A stretch of 29,707 nucleotides of DNA, from positions 1 through 29,707 of the forward strand of contig JAXMHQ010000046.1 in the NCBI GenBank assembly GCA_046346665.1, read 5' to 3'. Under the pieces are notes generated by a model that saw only the letters and a program-made list of their open reading frames with translations, had not been told where the DNA came from and ran no database searches. Positions 8,744-16,255 of this stretch are shown piece by piece. Both the position numbers and the translations under genes were made by a program. The stretch comes from JAXMHQ01 sp046346665 (lineage in GTDB: Bacteria > Verrucomicrobiota > Verrucomicrobiia > Limisphaerales > JAXMHQ01). Positions within the stretch are counted from its first letter, which is position 1. Every line of letters starts with the position of its first letter.

Positions 8744-8999
8744 GTGCGGAATGCGGAGTGCGGAGTGCGGAATTGGCCACGGGTTCGTGCTCGTCCTCGT
8801 CCTCGTCCTCGATTCTGTTCACAGTCGGATTGATGGATTGGTGGATTTGTGGATTATTGGAGGGACTCCGCGCGGAGCTCTTCGCATTTATCCAAGAATC
8901 CAGCAATCCATTAATCCGCGTGTTCGAGGACGAGGACGAGCACGAGGACGATTAAACGCCGCCAGGATTCCCCACTCCGCATTCCGCATTCCGCATTTC
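8744..8999. repeat. Concentric palindrome built from 7-, 6- and 8-base tandem repeats
   Basis: This element fills nearly the whole gap between the response regulator and the LOG gene. Outer arms have period 7: four GCGGAAT/GCGGAGT units at 8746-8773 and their complements (ATTCCGC/ACTCCGC) at 8967-8994. Middle arms have period 6: TCGTCC units at 8787-8811 and GGACGA units at 8925-8950. Inner arms have period 8: GGATTGAT, GGATTGGT, GGATTTGT and GGATTATT at 8827-8858, with complementary units beginning ATCC at 8890-8921. The centre holds the palindrome CTCCGCGCGGAG. No coding sequence is supported here. Whether the structure acts as DNA cruciform, RNA hairpin or mobile unit is unknown. Confidence 0.85.
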
Positions 9000-9035
9000 A
9001 TTTGAGTTCATCCCCCGCTCCCTTATCCTCCCCGC

Positions 9036-9713
9036 ATGACGGATAATAATCACTTCATCCGCGAGGATCCCTGGCGCATCTTCCGCATCATGGCCGAATT
9101 CGTCGAATCGTTCGAAACCATGTCCAAAATCGGCCCCGCCATCACCATCTTCGGCTCCGCCCGCACCCGGCCGTCCCATCCCTATTACAAGGCCGCCGTC
9201 CAGCTCGGACGCAAACTCGCCGAACACGACTTCGCCGTCATCACCGGCGGCGGACCCGGCATCATGGAAGCCGCCAACAAAGGCGCCGCCCAGGGCAAAG
9301 GCCGGTCCATCGGCCTCAATATCGAGCTGCCTCACGAACAACAAGGCAACCCGTTCGCCAATGTCCCCGTCCATTTCCACTACTTCTTCGCCCGCAAAGT
9401 CTGCTTCGTGAAATACAGCATGGGATTCATCTACATGCCGGGCGGATTCGGCACGCTCGACGAACTGTTCGAAGTCCTCACCCTCGTCCAAACCCAGCGC
9501 ACCTCGCCGTTTCCCATGATCCTCTTCGGAAAGAAACACTGGCAGGGCCTCTTCCGATGGCTCAAACCCGCCCTCCGCGACAACGGCTATATCGACCCCG
9601 GCGACCTCCACCTCCTCCACCTCACCGACGACGTCAACGAAGCGGTCGATCTGCTCGTCGAATACCGGGAGGAAACCGGCGTCCCGCGATCCGTCCCCAG
9701 CGGCTTCGCCTGA
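9036..9713 (+). CDS. LOG-family protein (cytokinin riboside 5'-monophosphate phosphoribohydrolase-like; TIGR00730)
   Basis: The product is 225 residues. The family signature is present: GGGPGIMEAANKGA (about 71-84) and PGGFGTLDELFE (about 135-146), with the conserved Arg120-Lys121 of the active site (FFARKVCFV). Such proteins hydrolyse nucleoside 5'-monophosphates to a base plus ribose 5-phosphate; many are mis-annotated as lysine decarboxylases. The N-terminal extension of about 30 residues before ITIFGSAR is typical of the longer bacterial subgroup. The protein is cytosolic with no signal peptide. The M16 peptidase gene starts 21 bases downstream, so the two are probably co-transcribed, although no functional link is evident. 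Substrate in this organism is unknown. Confidence 0.9.
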   Translation: MTDNNHFIREDPWRIFRIMAEFVESFETMSKIGPAITIFGSARTRPSHPYYKAAVQLGRKLAEHDFAVITGGGPGIMEAANKGAAQGKGRSIGLNIELPHEQQGNPFANVPVHFHYFFARKVCFVKYSMGFIYMPGGFGTLDELFEVLTLVQTQRTSPFPMILFGKKHWQGLFRWLKPALRDNGYIDPGDLHLLHLTDDVNEAVDLLVEYREETGVPRSVPSGFA

Positions 9714-9734
9714 CCCCGCCCGCCCCCCACCCGC

Positions 9735-10997
9735 ATGTACCACGTGACCCAGCTGCCCGGCGGGCTCACCGTCGGCACGGCCGAAATGCCCCACATGACC
9801 AGCGTCAGCGCCGGGGTGTGGATCGGCGTCGGCTCCCGCCACGAACCCGCCCCGCTCAACGGTGCCTGTCATTTTATTGAGCATATGGTTTTCAAAGGCA
9901 CCCGCCGCCGCTCCGCCCTCGAGATCTCCGAATCGGTCGAAGGCGCCGGCGGCTACCTCAACGCCTTCACCAGCGAGGAAATGACCTGCTACCACGCGCG
10001 CGCCGCCGCCGGCCGGTTCGGAGAAGTCCTCGACGTCCTCATGGACATGTTCCTCAATTCCCGATTCGCGCCGCCGGACATCGACAAGGAACGCGACGTC
10101 ATTCTCGAGGAAATCGACATGTACCTCGACCAGCCCCAGCAACTGGTCCAGGAACTCCTCAATGCCACCCTCTGGCCCGCTCAACCGCTCGGACGCCCCA
10201 TCACCGGCACGCGCCAGACCCTCCGCGCGCTCGGCCGCGCCGAATTGCGCGCCTTCATGCGCCGCCATTACCTCTCCGGCGCCACCGTCATCGCCGCCGC
10301 CGGCAACATCCGCCACCGCCAGGTCCTCCAGGCCGCCCGCGGCTACGCCCAGCACATCCGCCCCGGCCCGCGCCCCGCCGCCGCCCCGGCCAACCCCCGC
10401 CAATCCAAACCCCGCATCCGCTCCCTCATCCGCGACACCGAACAAACCCAGCTCGCCCTCGGCATCCGCACCTGCTCCCGCCACGACGATCGCCGCCATG
10501 CCCTCCGCCTCCTCAACGCCCTGCTCGGCGAAAACATGAGCTCCCGCCTCTTCCAGGTCGTCCGCGAGGAACACGGACTCGCCTATTCCATCTACAGCAC
10601 CCCCAGCTTCTACCTCGACGCCGGCGACCTCGTCGTCACCGCCGGACTCGATCCCGATCACCTGCCCCGGGTCCTCGGACTCATCCAGCGCGAACTCCGC
10701 AAACTCCGCGACCAACCGCCCTCTGCCGCCGAACTCCACCGCGCCCGCGAATATGTCCTCGGCCAGACCGATCTCAGCCTCGAAAGCACCGAAAACCAGA
10801 TGAACTGGCTCGCCGAACAATGGCTCGGCTACGGCAAAGTCCATTCCGCCGCCGATTTCAAAAACCGACTCCTTCAAGTCACCCCCGCCGATATCCAGTC
10901 CGCCGCAAGGGATTTCTTCCGCCCCGACCGCATGAACCTCGCCCTCGTCAGCCCCCGCAAAATCCCGGCCGGATTAAAAAAGGTTCTGAATTTCTAA
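9735..10997 (+). CDS. M16-family zinc metallopeptidase (processing-peptidase-like)
   Basis: The product is 420 residues, the usual length of a single-chain M16B peptidase. The inverted zinc motif HxxEH is seen as His46-Phe-Ile-Glu49-His50 in NGACHFIEHMVFKGT, and further conserved M16 features follow (GGYLNAFTSEEMTCYHA, ERDVILEEIDMY). The C-terminal half (LNALLGENMSSRLFQVVREE, GLAYSIYSTPSFYLDAG) is the second M16 domain. There is no signal peptide, so a cytoplasmic role in peptide degradation or processing is likely. Homologues near pnp or dut genes are known elsewhere, but those genes are absent here. The TAA stop codon lies inside the first unit of a heptamer repeat element. Confidence 0.92.
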   Translation: MYHVTQLPGGLTVGTAEMPHMTSVSAGVWIGVGSRHEPAPLNGACHFIEHMVFKGTRRRSALEISESVEGAGGYLNAFTSEEMTCYHARAAAGRFGEVLDVLMDMFLNSRFAPPDIDKERDVILEEIDMYLDQPQQLVQELLNATLWPAQPLGRPITGTRQTLRALGRAELRAFMRRHYLSGATVIAAAGNIRHRQVLQAARGYAQHIRPGPRPAAAPANPRQSKPRIRSLIRDTEQTQLALGIRTCSRHDDRRHALRLLNALLGENMSSRLFQVVREEHGLAYSIYSTPSFYLDAGDLVVTAGLDPDHLPRVLGLIQRELRKLRDQPPSAAELHRAREYVLGQTDLSLESTENQMNWLAEQWLGYGKVHSAADFKNRLLQVTPADIQSAARDFFRPDRMNLALVSPRKIPAGLKKVLNF

Positions 10998-11155
10998 TGA
11001 CGAATGACAAATGACGCGCCGGAAACGCGTGCTTGTCCCCGGTTCCTTTTGGGATGGATGGTTTATTGGATTTCTGGATTTTTGGAAAAGACGAGGACGA
11101 GAAAGATCGTTCCGTTTGTCATTCGTCATTCGTCATTCGTCATTGGTCATTCCCG
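10996..11155. repeat. Inverted heptamer element with internal octamers, related to the 8744-8999 element
   Basis: The left arm has three AATGACG-type units at 10996-11016, the first overlapping the peptidase stop codon. The right arm has complementary units from 11114 to 11148 (GTTTGTC, three ATTCGTC, ATTGGTC). Between them are octamers GGATGGAT, GGTTTATT, GGATTTCT and GGATTTTT at 11052-11083 and two GACGAG hexamers near 11090-11101. The octamer type (GGATTnnT) and hexamer type (GGACGA) match those in 8744-8999 although the heptamer differs. The rest of the gap to 11243 shows nothing but a weak GAGAG ribosome site before the next ATG. Confidence 0.78.
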
Positions 11156-11243
11156 CCCCCTTCCGCATTTCCCCAAGGTTTCTCCGTAAAGAACCCACTC
11201 GCCATTTCCCGCCGCATCTGGAAAACTGAGAGAGTACCAGCCC

Positions 11244-12008
11244 ATGGTCCAGACAACCTCATACGCGGTCCTGCAAAAGGGGTCGGATCGACCCACGCCG
11301 GCCCAGCTCATGCGCGCCTGCAGGCCGTTCCGCCACTTGACGGATGCCGACGCGGCCCGCATCGCCGCCGGCGCGCGCGGCATCCTGTGGCACCGGCTCC
11401 GCGCCGACGAAGGCCGGGCGTTGTGCCGCTCACTCCGATCCGAAGGCGTCGACGCCGCCCTGGTCCCGGAACACGACCTGCCCCCGCTCCCGGAAGCCCT
11501 TTCCCTGAACCGGCTCCAGCCCTGGCCCCAGGTTCTCGTCATTTATGATCCGCTCGGAAGACCCGTCCAGGTGAACTGGTCCGACATCACGCTGCTCGCC
11601 GCAGGCGCCGCCCCGCCCGCGCCGGCCGGCAAAACCCAGACCGAATTAATGCGGCGCCAGCGCGGCGGATTCCAGGATCAGCGACCCGACCGCCCCGACG
11701 CCGACCCGGCGCCGGAACCACAGTTCCTGCTGGAAATCCTGCTCAACCACGGCACGGCCCGTCTCCAGGTCGATGCATCCCTGTTTTGCTTCCAGCCCGT
11801 CATTGACCGTCCCGGCCTGGGTCGCGAGGAAAAATTCATCTGGCTCGTCCGCGAAATCAGCCGCGCCGCACCCGGTGCCCTTTTGAACGAAGGCGCGCGA
11901 CAATTGCGCGACGGCGGCGAGAAAGTCCCGGATTACATGAATCGGCAGGCTTTGCTGGATGAAATGACCTGGCTGCTGTGGCGGCGGCGTTGCGCCGAAT
12001 CGAATTGA
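11244..12008 (+). CDS. Conserved-looking hypothetical protein
   Basis: The product is 254 residues and I do not recognise the family. The N-terminal third (YAVLQKGSDRPTPAQLMRAC, HLTDADAARIAAGARGIL, ALCRSLRSEGVDAALVPEHD) looks like a compact alpha/beta domain of about 80 residues. A second part beginning at QVLVIYDPLGRPVQVNWSDI follows, then a low-complexity linker rich in Pro, Ala, Asp and Arg. The C-terminal part (QFLLEILLNHGTARLQVDAS, FIWLVREISRAAPGALLNEG) is helical and ends in WLLWRRRCAESN. There is no signal peptide or membrane span, so it is probably cytoplasmic. Its stop codon is five bases before the pabB start, suggesting co-transcription. A function is not assigned. Confidence 0.72.
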   Translation: MVQTTSYAVLQKGSDRPTPAQLMRACRPFRHLTDADAARIAAGARGILWHRLRADEGRALCRSLRSEGVDAALVPEHDLPPLPEALSLNRLQPWPQVLVIYDPLGRPVQVNWSDITLLAAGAAPPAPAGKTQTELMRRQRGGFQDQRPDRPDADPAPEPQFLLEILLNHGTARLQVDASLFCFQPVIDRPGLGREEKFIWLVREISRAAPGALLNEGARQLRDGGEKVPDYMNRQALLDEMTWLLWRRRCAESN

Positions 12009-12013
12009 TCCGC

Positions 12014-13504
12014 ATGTCGCCCCTCCTCGTCCAATCCCTGACATGCGCGACTTCCCCGGAACTGCTCGCCCAACGGCTCCCGGCCGGTAGCGGCGCCGTC
12101 CTCCTCCGCAGTTCGCTCTTCGAAGGCACCTCGGCCCGCTACTCGTTCGTCGCCGTCAATCCCATCGCCGTCTTCCAGTCGTTCGGCGCCCGCTGCGAAA
12201 CACACCGCGCCGGCAGCACCGTCGCCGAAATCCAATACGGCAGCCCCTGGCAGGTGCTCGACGCCTTGCTCGCCAAATTCGAAGTCCTCGATGAACCCGA
12301 TCTCCCGTTCCCGCTCGGCGGCTGCTTCGGTTACTGGGGCTATGACTTGCGCCATTTCGTCGAACCCAAGCTGGCACGGAAGCGCCAGGACGATCTCGAA
12401 CTGCCGGATTGCCACCTCGGTTTCTACGACAGCCTCGTCGCCTTCGACCATCACCTCGGCCAGGCATGGATCATCGCCACCGGCCTCGCCCCCGACGGGT
12501 CCCGCGAACTTTCCCGCGCCGCCGCCCAGTTGGAATTCTGGAAACGCCGGATCTCCGCCGCGGAAGCAGCCGCCGAACCGCCGCGCGAGTCCCTGTCCGG
12601 CCCCGCACCCGACATCGCGTGGCATTCCAATTTCACCAAACCCGGTTTCGTCGCCGCCGTCAGACGCGCCCAGCAATACATCCGCGCCGGCGACATCTAC
12701 CAGGTCAACCTCGCTCAACGCATCACCGTCGATCTGCCCGGCGCCCCCCGGGGCTGGGACGATCGCCGACCCCGCGTCGGCTCGCTCGACGGATGGCGCG
12801 TCTACGAGCGGTTGACAGCCGTTTCACCGGCGCCGTTTTCGGCGTTTCTCGACTGCAACCGCTTTCAGCTCGCCTCCTCGTCGCCCGAACTTTTCCTCCG
12901 CCTTAGCGGCCGGCAAATCCAGACACGGCCCATCAAGGGAACCCGGCCGCGATCGGCCGACCCCACCCGCGACGCACAGCTCGCTTACGAACTCCGGACC
13001 AGTTCCAAGGAAATGGCCGAGCTCGTCATGATCACCGATTTGTTGCGCAATGATCTTGGACGCGTGTGCGAATTCGGATCGGTCCACGTCCCCGACCTCG
13101 CCCGGCTCGAACGCTTCGCCCAGGTGCAACACCTCGTATCCACCGTCGAAGGACGACTCCGGCCCGACGTCACCCACGGCGCGGCATTGTCCGCCTGCTT
13201 CCCCGGCGGCAGCGTCACCGGGGCCCCGAAATTCCGCGCCCAACAAATCATCGACGAATTGGAACCGGTCTGCCGCGGCCCCTATACGGGTGCGCTCGGC
13301 TATCTCGGATTCAACCGCGAAAGCCAGCTCAGCATCACCATCCGCTCCGCCGTCTGCCTCGACGGCCGCGCCCATTACCACGCCGGCGCCGGCATCGTCG
13401 CGGATTCACACCCGGAATCCGAATACGACGAAACCATCGCAAAAGCCCGGGGATTCCTGCTCGCACTAGGGAATATGAACGCCGCAAAACCCGCGGGACG
13501 CTAG
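12014..13504 (+). CDS. pabB: Aminodeoxychorismate synthase component I (PabB)
   Basis: The product is 496 residues. It converts chorismate plus ammonia (from PabA) to 4-amino-4-deoxychorismate in the p-aminobenzoate branch of folate synthesis. Chorismate-binding family motifs are clear: RAGDIYQVNLAQR, SSPELFLRL, CFPGGSVTGAPK, YTGALGYLGF and GAGIVADSHPESEYDET. Lys308 in PIKGTRPR is the residue that typically separates PabB from anthranilate synthase TrpE, which has PIAGTR; that and the pabC gene downstream decide the call. The N-terminal domain carries the SLFEG..ARYSFVAVNP motif. ATG 12014 was preferred to one 36 bases upstream because it avoids overlapping the previous gene. A PabA glutaminase gene is not in the window. 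A short insertion (about residues 243-261) interrupts the core. Confidence 0.92.
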   Translation: MSPLLVQSLTCATSPELLAQRLPAGSGAVLLRSSLFEGTSARYSFVAVNPIAVFQSFGARCETHRAGSTVAEIQYGSPWQVLDALLAKFEVLDEPDLPFPLGGCFGYWGYDLRHFVEPKLARKRQDDLELPDCHLGFYDSLVAFDHHLGQAWIIATGLAPDGSRELSRAAAQLEFWKRRISAAEAAAEPPRESLSGPAPDIAWHSNFTKPGFVAAVRRAQQYIRAGDIYQVNLAQRITVDLPGAPRGWDDRRPRVGSLDGWRVYERLTAVSPAPFSAFLDCNRFQLASSSPELFLRLSGRQIQTRPIKGTRPRSADPTRDAQLAYELRTSSKEMAELVMITDLLRNDLGRVCEFGSVHVPDLARLERFAQVQHLVSTVEGRLRPDVTHGAALSACFPGGSVTGAPKFRAQQIIDELEPVCRGPYTGALGYLGFNRESQLSITIRSAVCLDGRAHYHAGAGIVADSHPESEYDETIAKARGFLLALGNMNAAKPAGR

Positions 13505-13509
13505 CGTAA

Positions 13510-13609
13510 CGCAGTCCGCCGGCCTGCCGTATCGCCGACCGCCCGGTCGGCGCTGTTTGTTCAAAACGCAGGCTGGGCAGCGTGCAATACGGCAGTCCGG
13601 CGGACTGCG
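13510..13609. repeat. Long imperfect palindrome with inner hairpin
   Basis: The left arm at 13510-13532 (CGCAGTCCGCCGG then CCTGCCGTAT) pairs with 13587-13609 with one mismatch over 23 bases. Inside is a second perfect hairpin at 13533-13552: a 9-bp stem CGCCGACCG/CGGTCGGCG with a two-base loop. It sits directly after the pabB stop and looks like a REP/MITE-type interspersed element rather than a standard terminator, since no T-run follows. Confidence 0.75.
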
Positions 13610-13616
13610 CTATCGG

Positions 13617-13651
13617 CTCTCGACCCTCGACTCTCGACCCTCGACCTCTTA
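13617..13651. repeat. Tandem CTCTCGA/CCCTCGA heptamers
   Basis: Four exact-period 7-base units alternate CTCTCGA and CCCTCGA (13617-13644), followed by a degenerate fifth. No complementary arm is visible nearby. The array ends ten bases before the pabC ATG, where a ribosome site would be expected but is not seen. Confidence 0.65.
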
Positions 13652-13660
13652 AGTTCCCGC

Positions 13661-14497
13661 ATGCTCGTTTCTCTCAACGGCCGGCTCGTGCCGGAAGACC
13701 AGGCACTGGTCTCCGTCTTTGACCGGAGTTTTCTTTACGGCGACGGGCTGTTCGAAACACTCCGCGTCCGACGGTCCGCGCCGTTCCGATGGGAACAACA
13801 TTTCGCTCGACTCGAACAGGGAGCCGGTTTTCTGGGAATCCGCCTGCCGTTCACTTCGCAAACGCTCCGGGCGGCTGCGCAGGATTTGATCGATGCCAAT
13901 CAAACGCCCGAGGCGCTCCTCCGTGTGACACTGTCGCGCGGCGTTGGCCACCGGGGTTACTCGCCCGCGCGCGCGGACGCCCCGGCCTGGACCCTCACCA
14001 CGCACGAGATCGGCCCGGCGCCGGCAGCGTGGAAACTCCACGTCTCGTCGATTCGCCTCCCCGAAGGCGAGGCGCTCGCGCACTTCAAGACCTGCAACAA
14101 GCTGCCGCAAATTCTCGCCCGCGCCGAAGCCGAACACGCCGGGGCCGACGAAGCCCTCCTCTGCAACACCCGCGGCCACATCGTCGAAGGCGCCGCGTGC
14201 AACCTGTTCTGGATCGAAAACCAAACCGTCTGCACCCCGCCGCTCGCCGCCGGCATCCTCGCCGGCGTCACCCGGTCCGTCGTCCTCGAAATCTGCCGCT
14301 CCCTCAACCTCGCCACCTTGGAAAAAAATATCGCCCCCGACCAGATCACCGCCGCCGCCGGCGTGTTCCTGTCGCTCAGCTCCTGGGGAATTGTCGAAGC
14401 CGACTCGCTCGATGACCGCCCCCTGCCAAGTTCCGCCATCACCAGCACGATCCGAAAAACCTACGAGGAGTGCCTGCGAAAAGAAACCGGCGGCTAG
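13661..14497 (+). CDS. pabC: Class IV aminotransferase, probable 4-amino-4-deoxychorismate lyase (PabC)
   Basis: The product is 278 residues, normal for the fold-type IV PLP family. Seen: the N-terminal LNGRLVPEDQALVSVFDRSF and YGDGLFETLRV signature, the probable PLP-binding Lys143 in HFKTCNKLPQILARAEAE (aligning with the lysine region of E. coli PabC), and EGAACNLFWI with the conserved Glu and Asn that contact the cofactor. With pabB just upstream, the likely reaction is aminodeoxychorismate to p-aminobenzoate plus pyruvate. Branched-chain or D-amino acid aminotransferases share this fold, so the assignment leans on context. The enzyme is cytosolic. No clear ribosome site is visible because a heptamer array precedes the ATG. 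Confidence 0.85.
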   Translation: MLVSLNGRLVPEDQALVSVFDRSFLYGDGLFETLRVRRSAPFRWEQHFARLEQGAGFLGIRLPFTSQTLRAAAQDLIDANQTPEALLRVTLSRGVGHRGYSPARADAPAWTLTTHEIGPAPAAWKLHVSSIRLPEGEALAHFKTCNKLPQILARAEAEHAGADEALLCNTRGHIVEGAACNLFWIENQTVCTPPLAAGILAGVTRSVVLEICRSLNLATLEKNIAPDQITAAAGVFLSLSSWGIVEADSLDDRPLPSSAITSTIRKTYEECLRKETGG

Positions 14498-14507
14498 ATC
14501 CCCCCCC

Positions 14508-14612
14508 GTAGGAGCCGACGTAAGGAGGCTCACTCTATTGCGGATTGCGGAATGCGGAATCCTGGCGGTGCGCCACACTCCTTAACAGGTAGGAGCCGAC
14601 GTAAGGAGGCTC
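14508..14612. repeat. Pair of 24-base direct repeats flanking heptamers
   Basis: The 24-base sequence beginning GTAGGAGCCGACGTAAG and ending GAGGCTC occurs identically at 14508-14531 and 14589-14612. Each copy can fold through GGAGCC at its left end and GGCTC(C) at its right end. Between them are three ATTGCGG/AATGCGG heptamers at 14537-14557, of the same kind as the outer units of the 8744-8999 element. The element separates pabC from the convergent GH5 gene. Confidence 0.75.
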
Positions 14613-14634
14613 CAACCGTCAACCCGCTGCCCGG

Positions 14635-15795
14635 TTACTTCCGGCTCGACGGAAACAACGCCTCGCGCATCCCGGCCACCGGCTGCCCCTTCGTCTTGTC
14701 CCAATAATTGAAACCCGCGCTCCAGTCCCACACCGCCCAGCCCAGCTTCTGCGCGTCCAGCGCCTCCCGAAATGCCTTGTAATACCGCACCCTCGATTCC
14801 GGATCCGCCGTGGTGTAACAGCCAAATTCCCCGACGTACACCGGCCGACCGTAATGATCCGACCACGCCCGCGCAAACGCGAGTTTCTCCAGGAAGGCAG
14901 CCGGGCCCGACGGATTTTTCTCCGCCGGCAGCGTGTTGTAATTCGTCATCCACCGCAGCACGTAAGGCTGAAGCTTCAAGCCGGGATCGATCTCCAACGG
15001 CTTCGCAGGCGGACCCGGAAACTGAATCCCGCGCACCTGCACATCCGCCCCGCCCCACGACGCCCCCTGGTGCGTAAAATAAAACGGATCATAACAGTGC
15101 ACCTCCACCACCAGGTTGTCGTCCGGCGGCAACACCAGTGTGTTCAACTGCACAATCGACGCCCAGTCGCAGGTGTCCACAAAAATGGTCCGGTGCGGAT
15201 TCGAACCCCGGATCTCGCGAATCACCCGATCGTAAATCGGGTTCATCTTGTCCGCCGTCGCCTGGTCGCAAGGCTCGTTGAGAATCTCGAACGCCAGCTT
15301 GTTCGGATAATCCGCGTAATGCGCCGCCACCTGTTTCCAGATCGCTGACAACCGGTCCGCCTGGCCCGACGGATCAGCGTTCAATTCGCGAAAATGGTGA
15401 ACGTCAACGATCACCGAAAGCTGCTGGTTCAACGCATTGGTGATCACCCAGTCCACCCGGCCGAAAATTCCCTCAGGCAACAAATACTCCGGCCCCGGCC
15501 CTGTGTATTGAGACCAGGCCACCGGGACGCGAACGTGATCGAATCCCTCGACGCGCATCAGCCGGAATTCGCGCGCCGACACCTGCACGCCCGACATGCC
15601 CGCCGTGAACTCCAGGTAATTGCCAAGGTTCACCCCGTGCCGGAATCCCTGCGCGGACACATACGCCGGGGTCCTGCCCGCCGGCAACGGCTTCATCGCG
15701 GGCGGATTCGACGGAACGAACGGCATCAATCCGTCGGCGAAGGATGCCGAGACGGAAAGGATCGCCAGAAGAATTAAAGTAACCTGTCGTTTCAT
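14635..15795 (-). CDS. Secreted GH5-family glycoside hydrolase (cellulase/endoglycanase-like)
   Basis: The product is 386 residues from ATG 15795, with a signal peptide MKRQVTLILLAILSVSASFA. GH5 hallmarks are present: GVNLGNYLEF, the strand FDHVRVPVAW, VIVDVHHF, acid/base Glu174 in LAFEILNEPCDQ, VVEVHCYDPFYFTHQGASW, and nucleophile Glu323 in VYVGEFGCY, with a terminal WDWSAGFNYWD. The TIM barrel is essentially alone, with no carbohydrate-binding module. GH5 members act on beta-1,4-glucan, mannan or xylan; the substrate cannot be read from these motifs. It is a single gene on the minus strand, convergent with pabC, and its promoter must lie in the hairpin-repeat-rich gap up to 16255. No strong ribosome site is visible before the ATG. 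Confidence 0.9.
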   Translation of the reverse strand: MKRQVTLILLAILSVSASFADGLMPFVPSNPPAMKPLPAGRTPAYVSAQGFRHGVNLGNYLEFTAGMSGVQVSAREFRLMRVEGFDHVRVPVAWSQYTGPGPEYLLPEGIFGRVDWVITNALNQQLSVIVDVHHFRELNADPSGQADRLSAIWKQVAAHYADYPNKLAFEILNEPCDQATADKMNPIYDRVIREIRGSNPHRTIFVDTCDWASIVQLNTLVLPPDDNLVVEVHCYDPFYFTHQGASWGGADVQVRGIQFPGPPAKPLEIDPGLKLQPYVLRWMTNYNTLPAEKNPSGPAAFLEKLAFARAWSDHYGRPVYVGEFGCYTTADPESRVRYYKAFREALDAQKLGWAVWDWSAGFNYWDKTKGQPVAGMREALFPSSRK

Positions 15796-15873
15796 GGCGG
15801 CAGCAGAGTCTTGCCGCATTGACCGCCGGTCAAGCGCGCATTTCTGGAGGGGTGCGATTTACGGCGAGGGTCA

Positions 15874-16157
15874 GGAGCGCGGCTGTGTCCGCCAGGACCA
15901 GCCGCAGAAATGTTCGATATTCCAACGCTCCCTGTCTTCTCAAACGCCTTCGCATCTGCCACGTCCCTGCGGCTGATCCTTCGGATACAGCCGCGCTCCG
16001 GGAATTGCCCCTCATTTCGAATCGCACCCTTTCTGGAGCGCGGCTGTATTCGAAGAATCAGCCGCAGAAAGGTGATTGGTGCGGGCGCGCTCAAATTTAT
16101 GGGCGCATGACCTATCGGGCCTCTCTGCGGCTAGTCCATCGGACGCAGCCGCGCCCC
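15874..16157. repeat. Four copies of a 33-37-base hairpin repeat in alternating orientation
   Basis: The consensus starts GGAGCGCGGCTGT, has a variable tip such as ATTCGAAGAAT, and ends CAGCCGCAG. Plus copies are at 15874-15910 and 16035-16070; inverted copies are at 15967-15999 and 16125-16157. Each copy folds on itself (GCGGCTG with CAGCCGC), and the tip differs while keeping pairing (ATTC/GAAT in one copy, ATCC/GGAT in another). GGTGCGATT at 15851-15859 is also repeated inverted near 16020-16028. The cluster occupies the divergent gap between the GH5 gene and rpmI. Confidence 0.85.
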
Positions 16158-16195
16158 GGTTCAGCCCCCGAATGAAACCAGCCTCAAAATACCGC

Positions 16196-16224
16196 TTGCA
16201 CCCGCCCGCCGGGTTTTCTATATT
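16196..16224 (+). promoter_or_regulatory. Probable rpmI-rplT promoter
   Basis: A -35-like TTGCAC (16196-16201) and a -10-like TATATT (16219-16224) are exactly 17 bases apart, 31 bases before the rpmI ATG. A small hairpin CGCTC-TTTTT-GAGCG at 16228-16242 lies in the expected leader. GAGAAAG just after it may be the ribosome site. No infC gene precedes, unlike the common infC-rpmI-rplT order. Confidence 0.5.
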
Positions 16225-16255
16225 GCGCGCTCTTTTTGAGCGAGAAAGTTGATTT

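Noticed and set aside
8744..8999. CRISPR array
   Set aside because: Repeat units are only 6-8 bases, contiguous without spacers, and arranged as inverted arms; there are no cas genes.
12014..13504. Anthranilate synthase TrpE
   Set aside because: The PIKGT lysine and the downstream pabC-like gene favour PabB; there are no other trp genes nearby.
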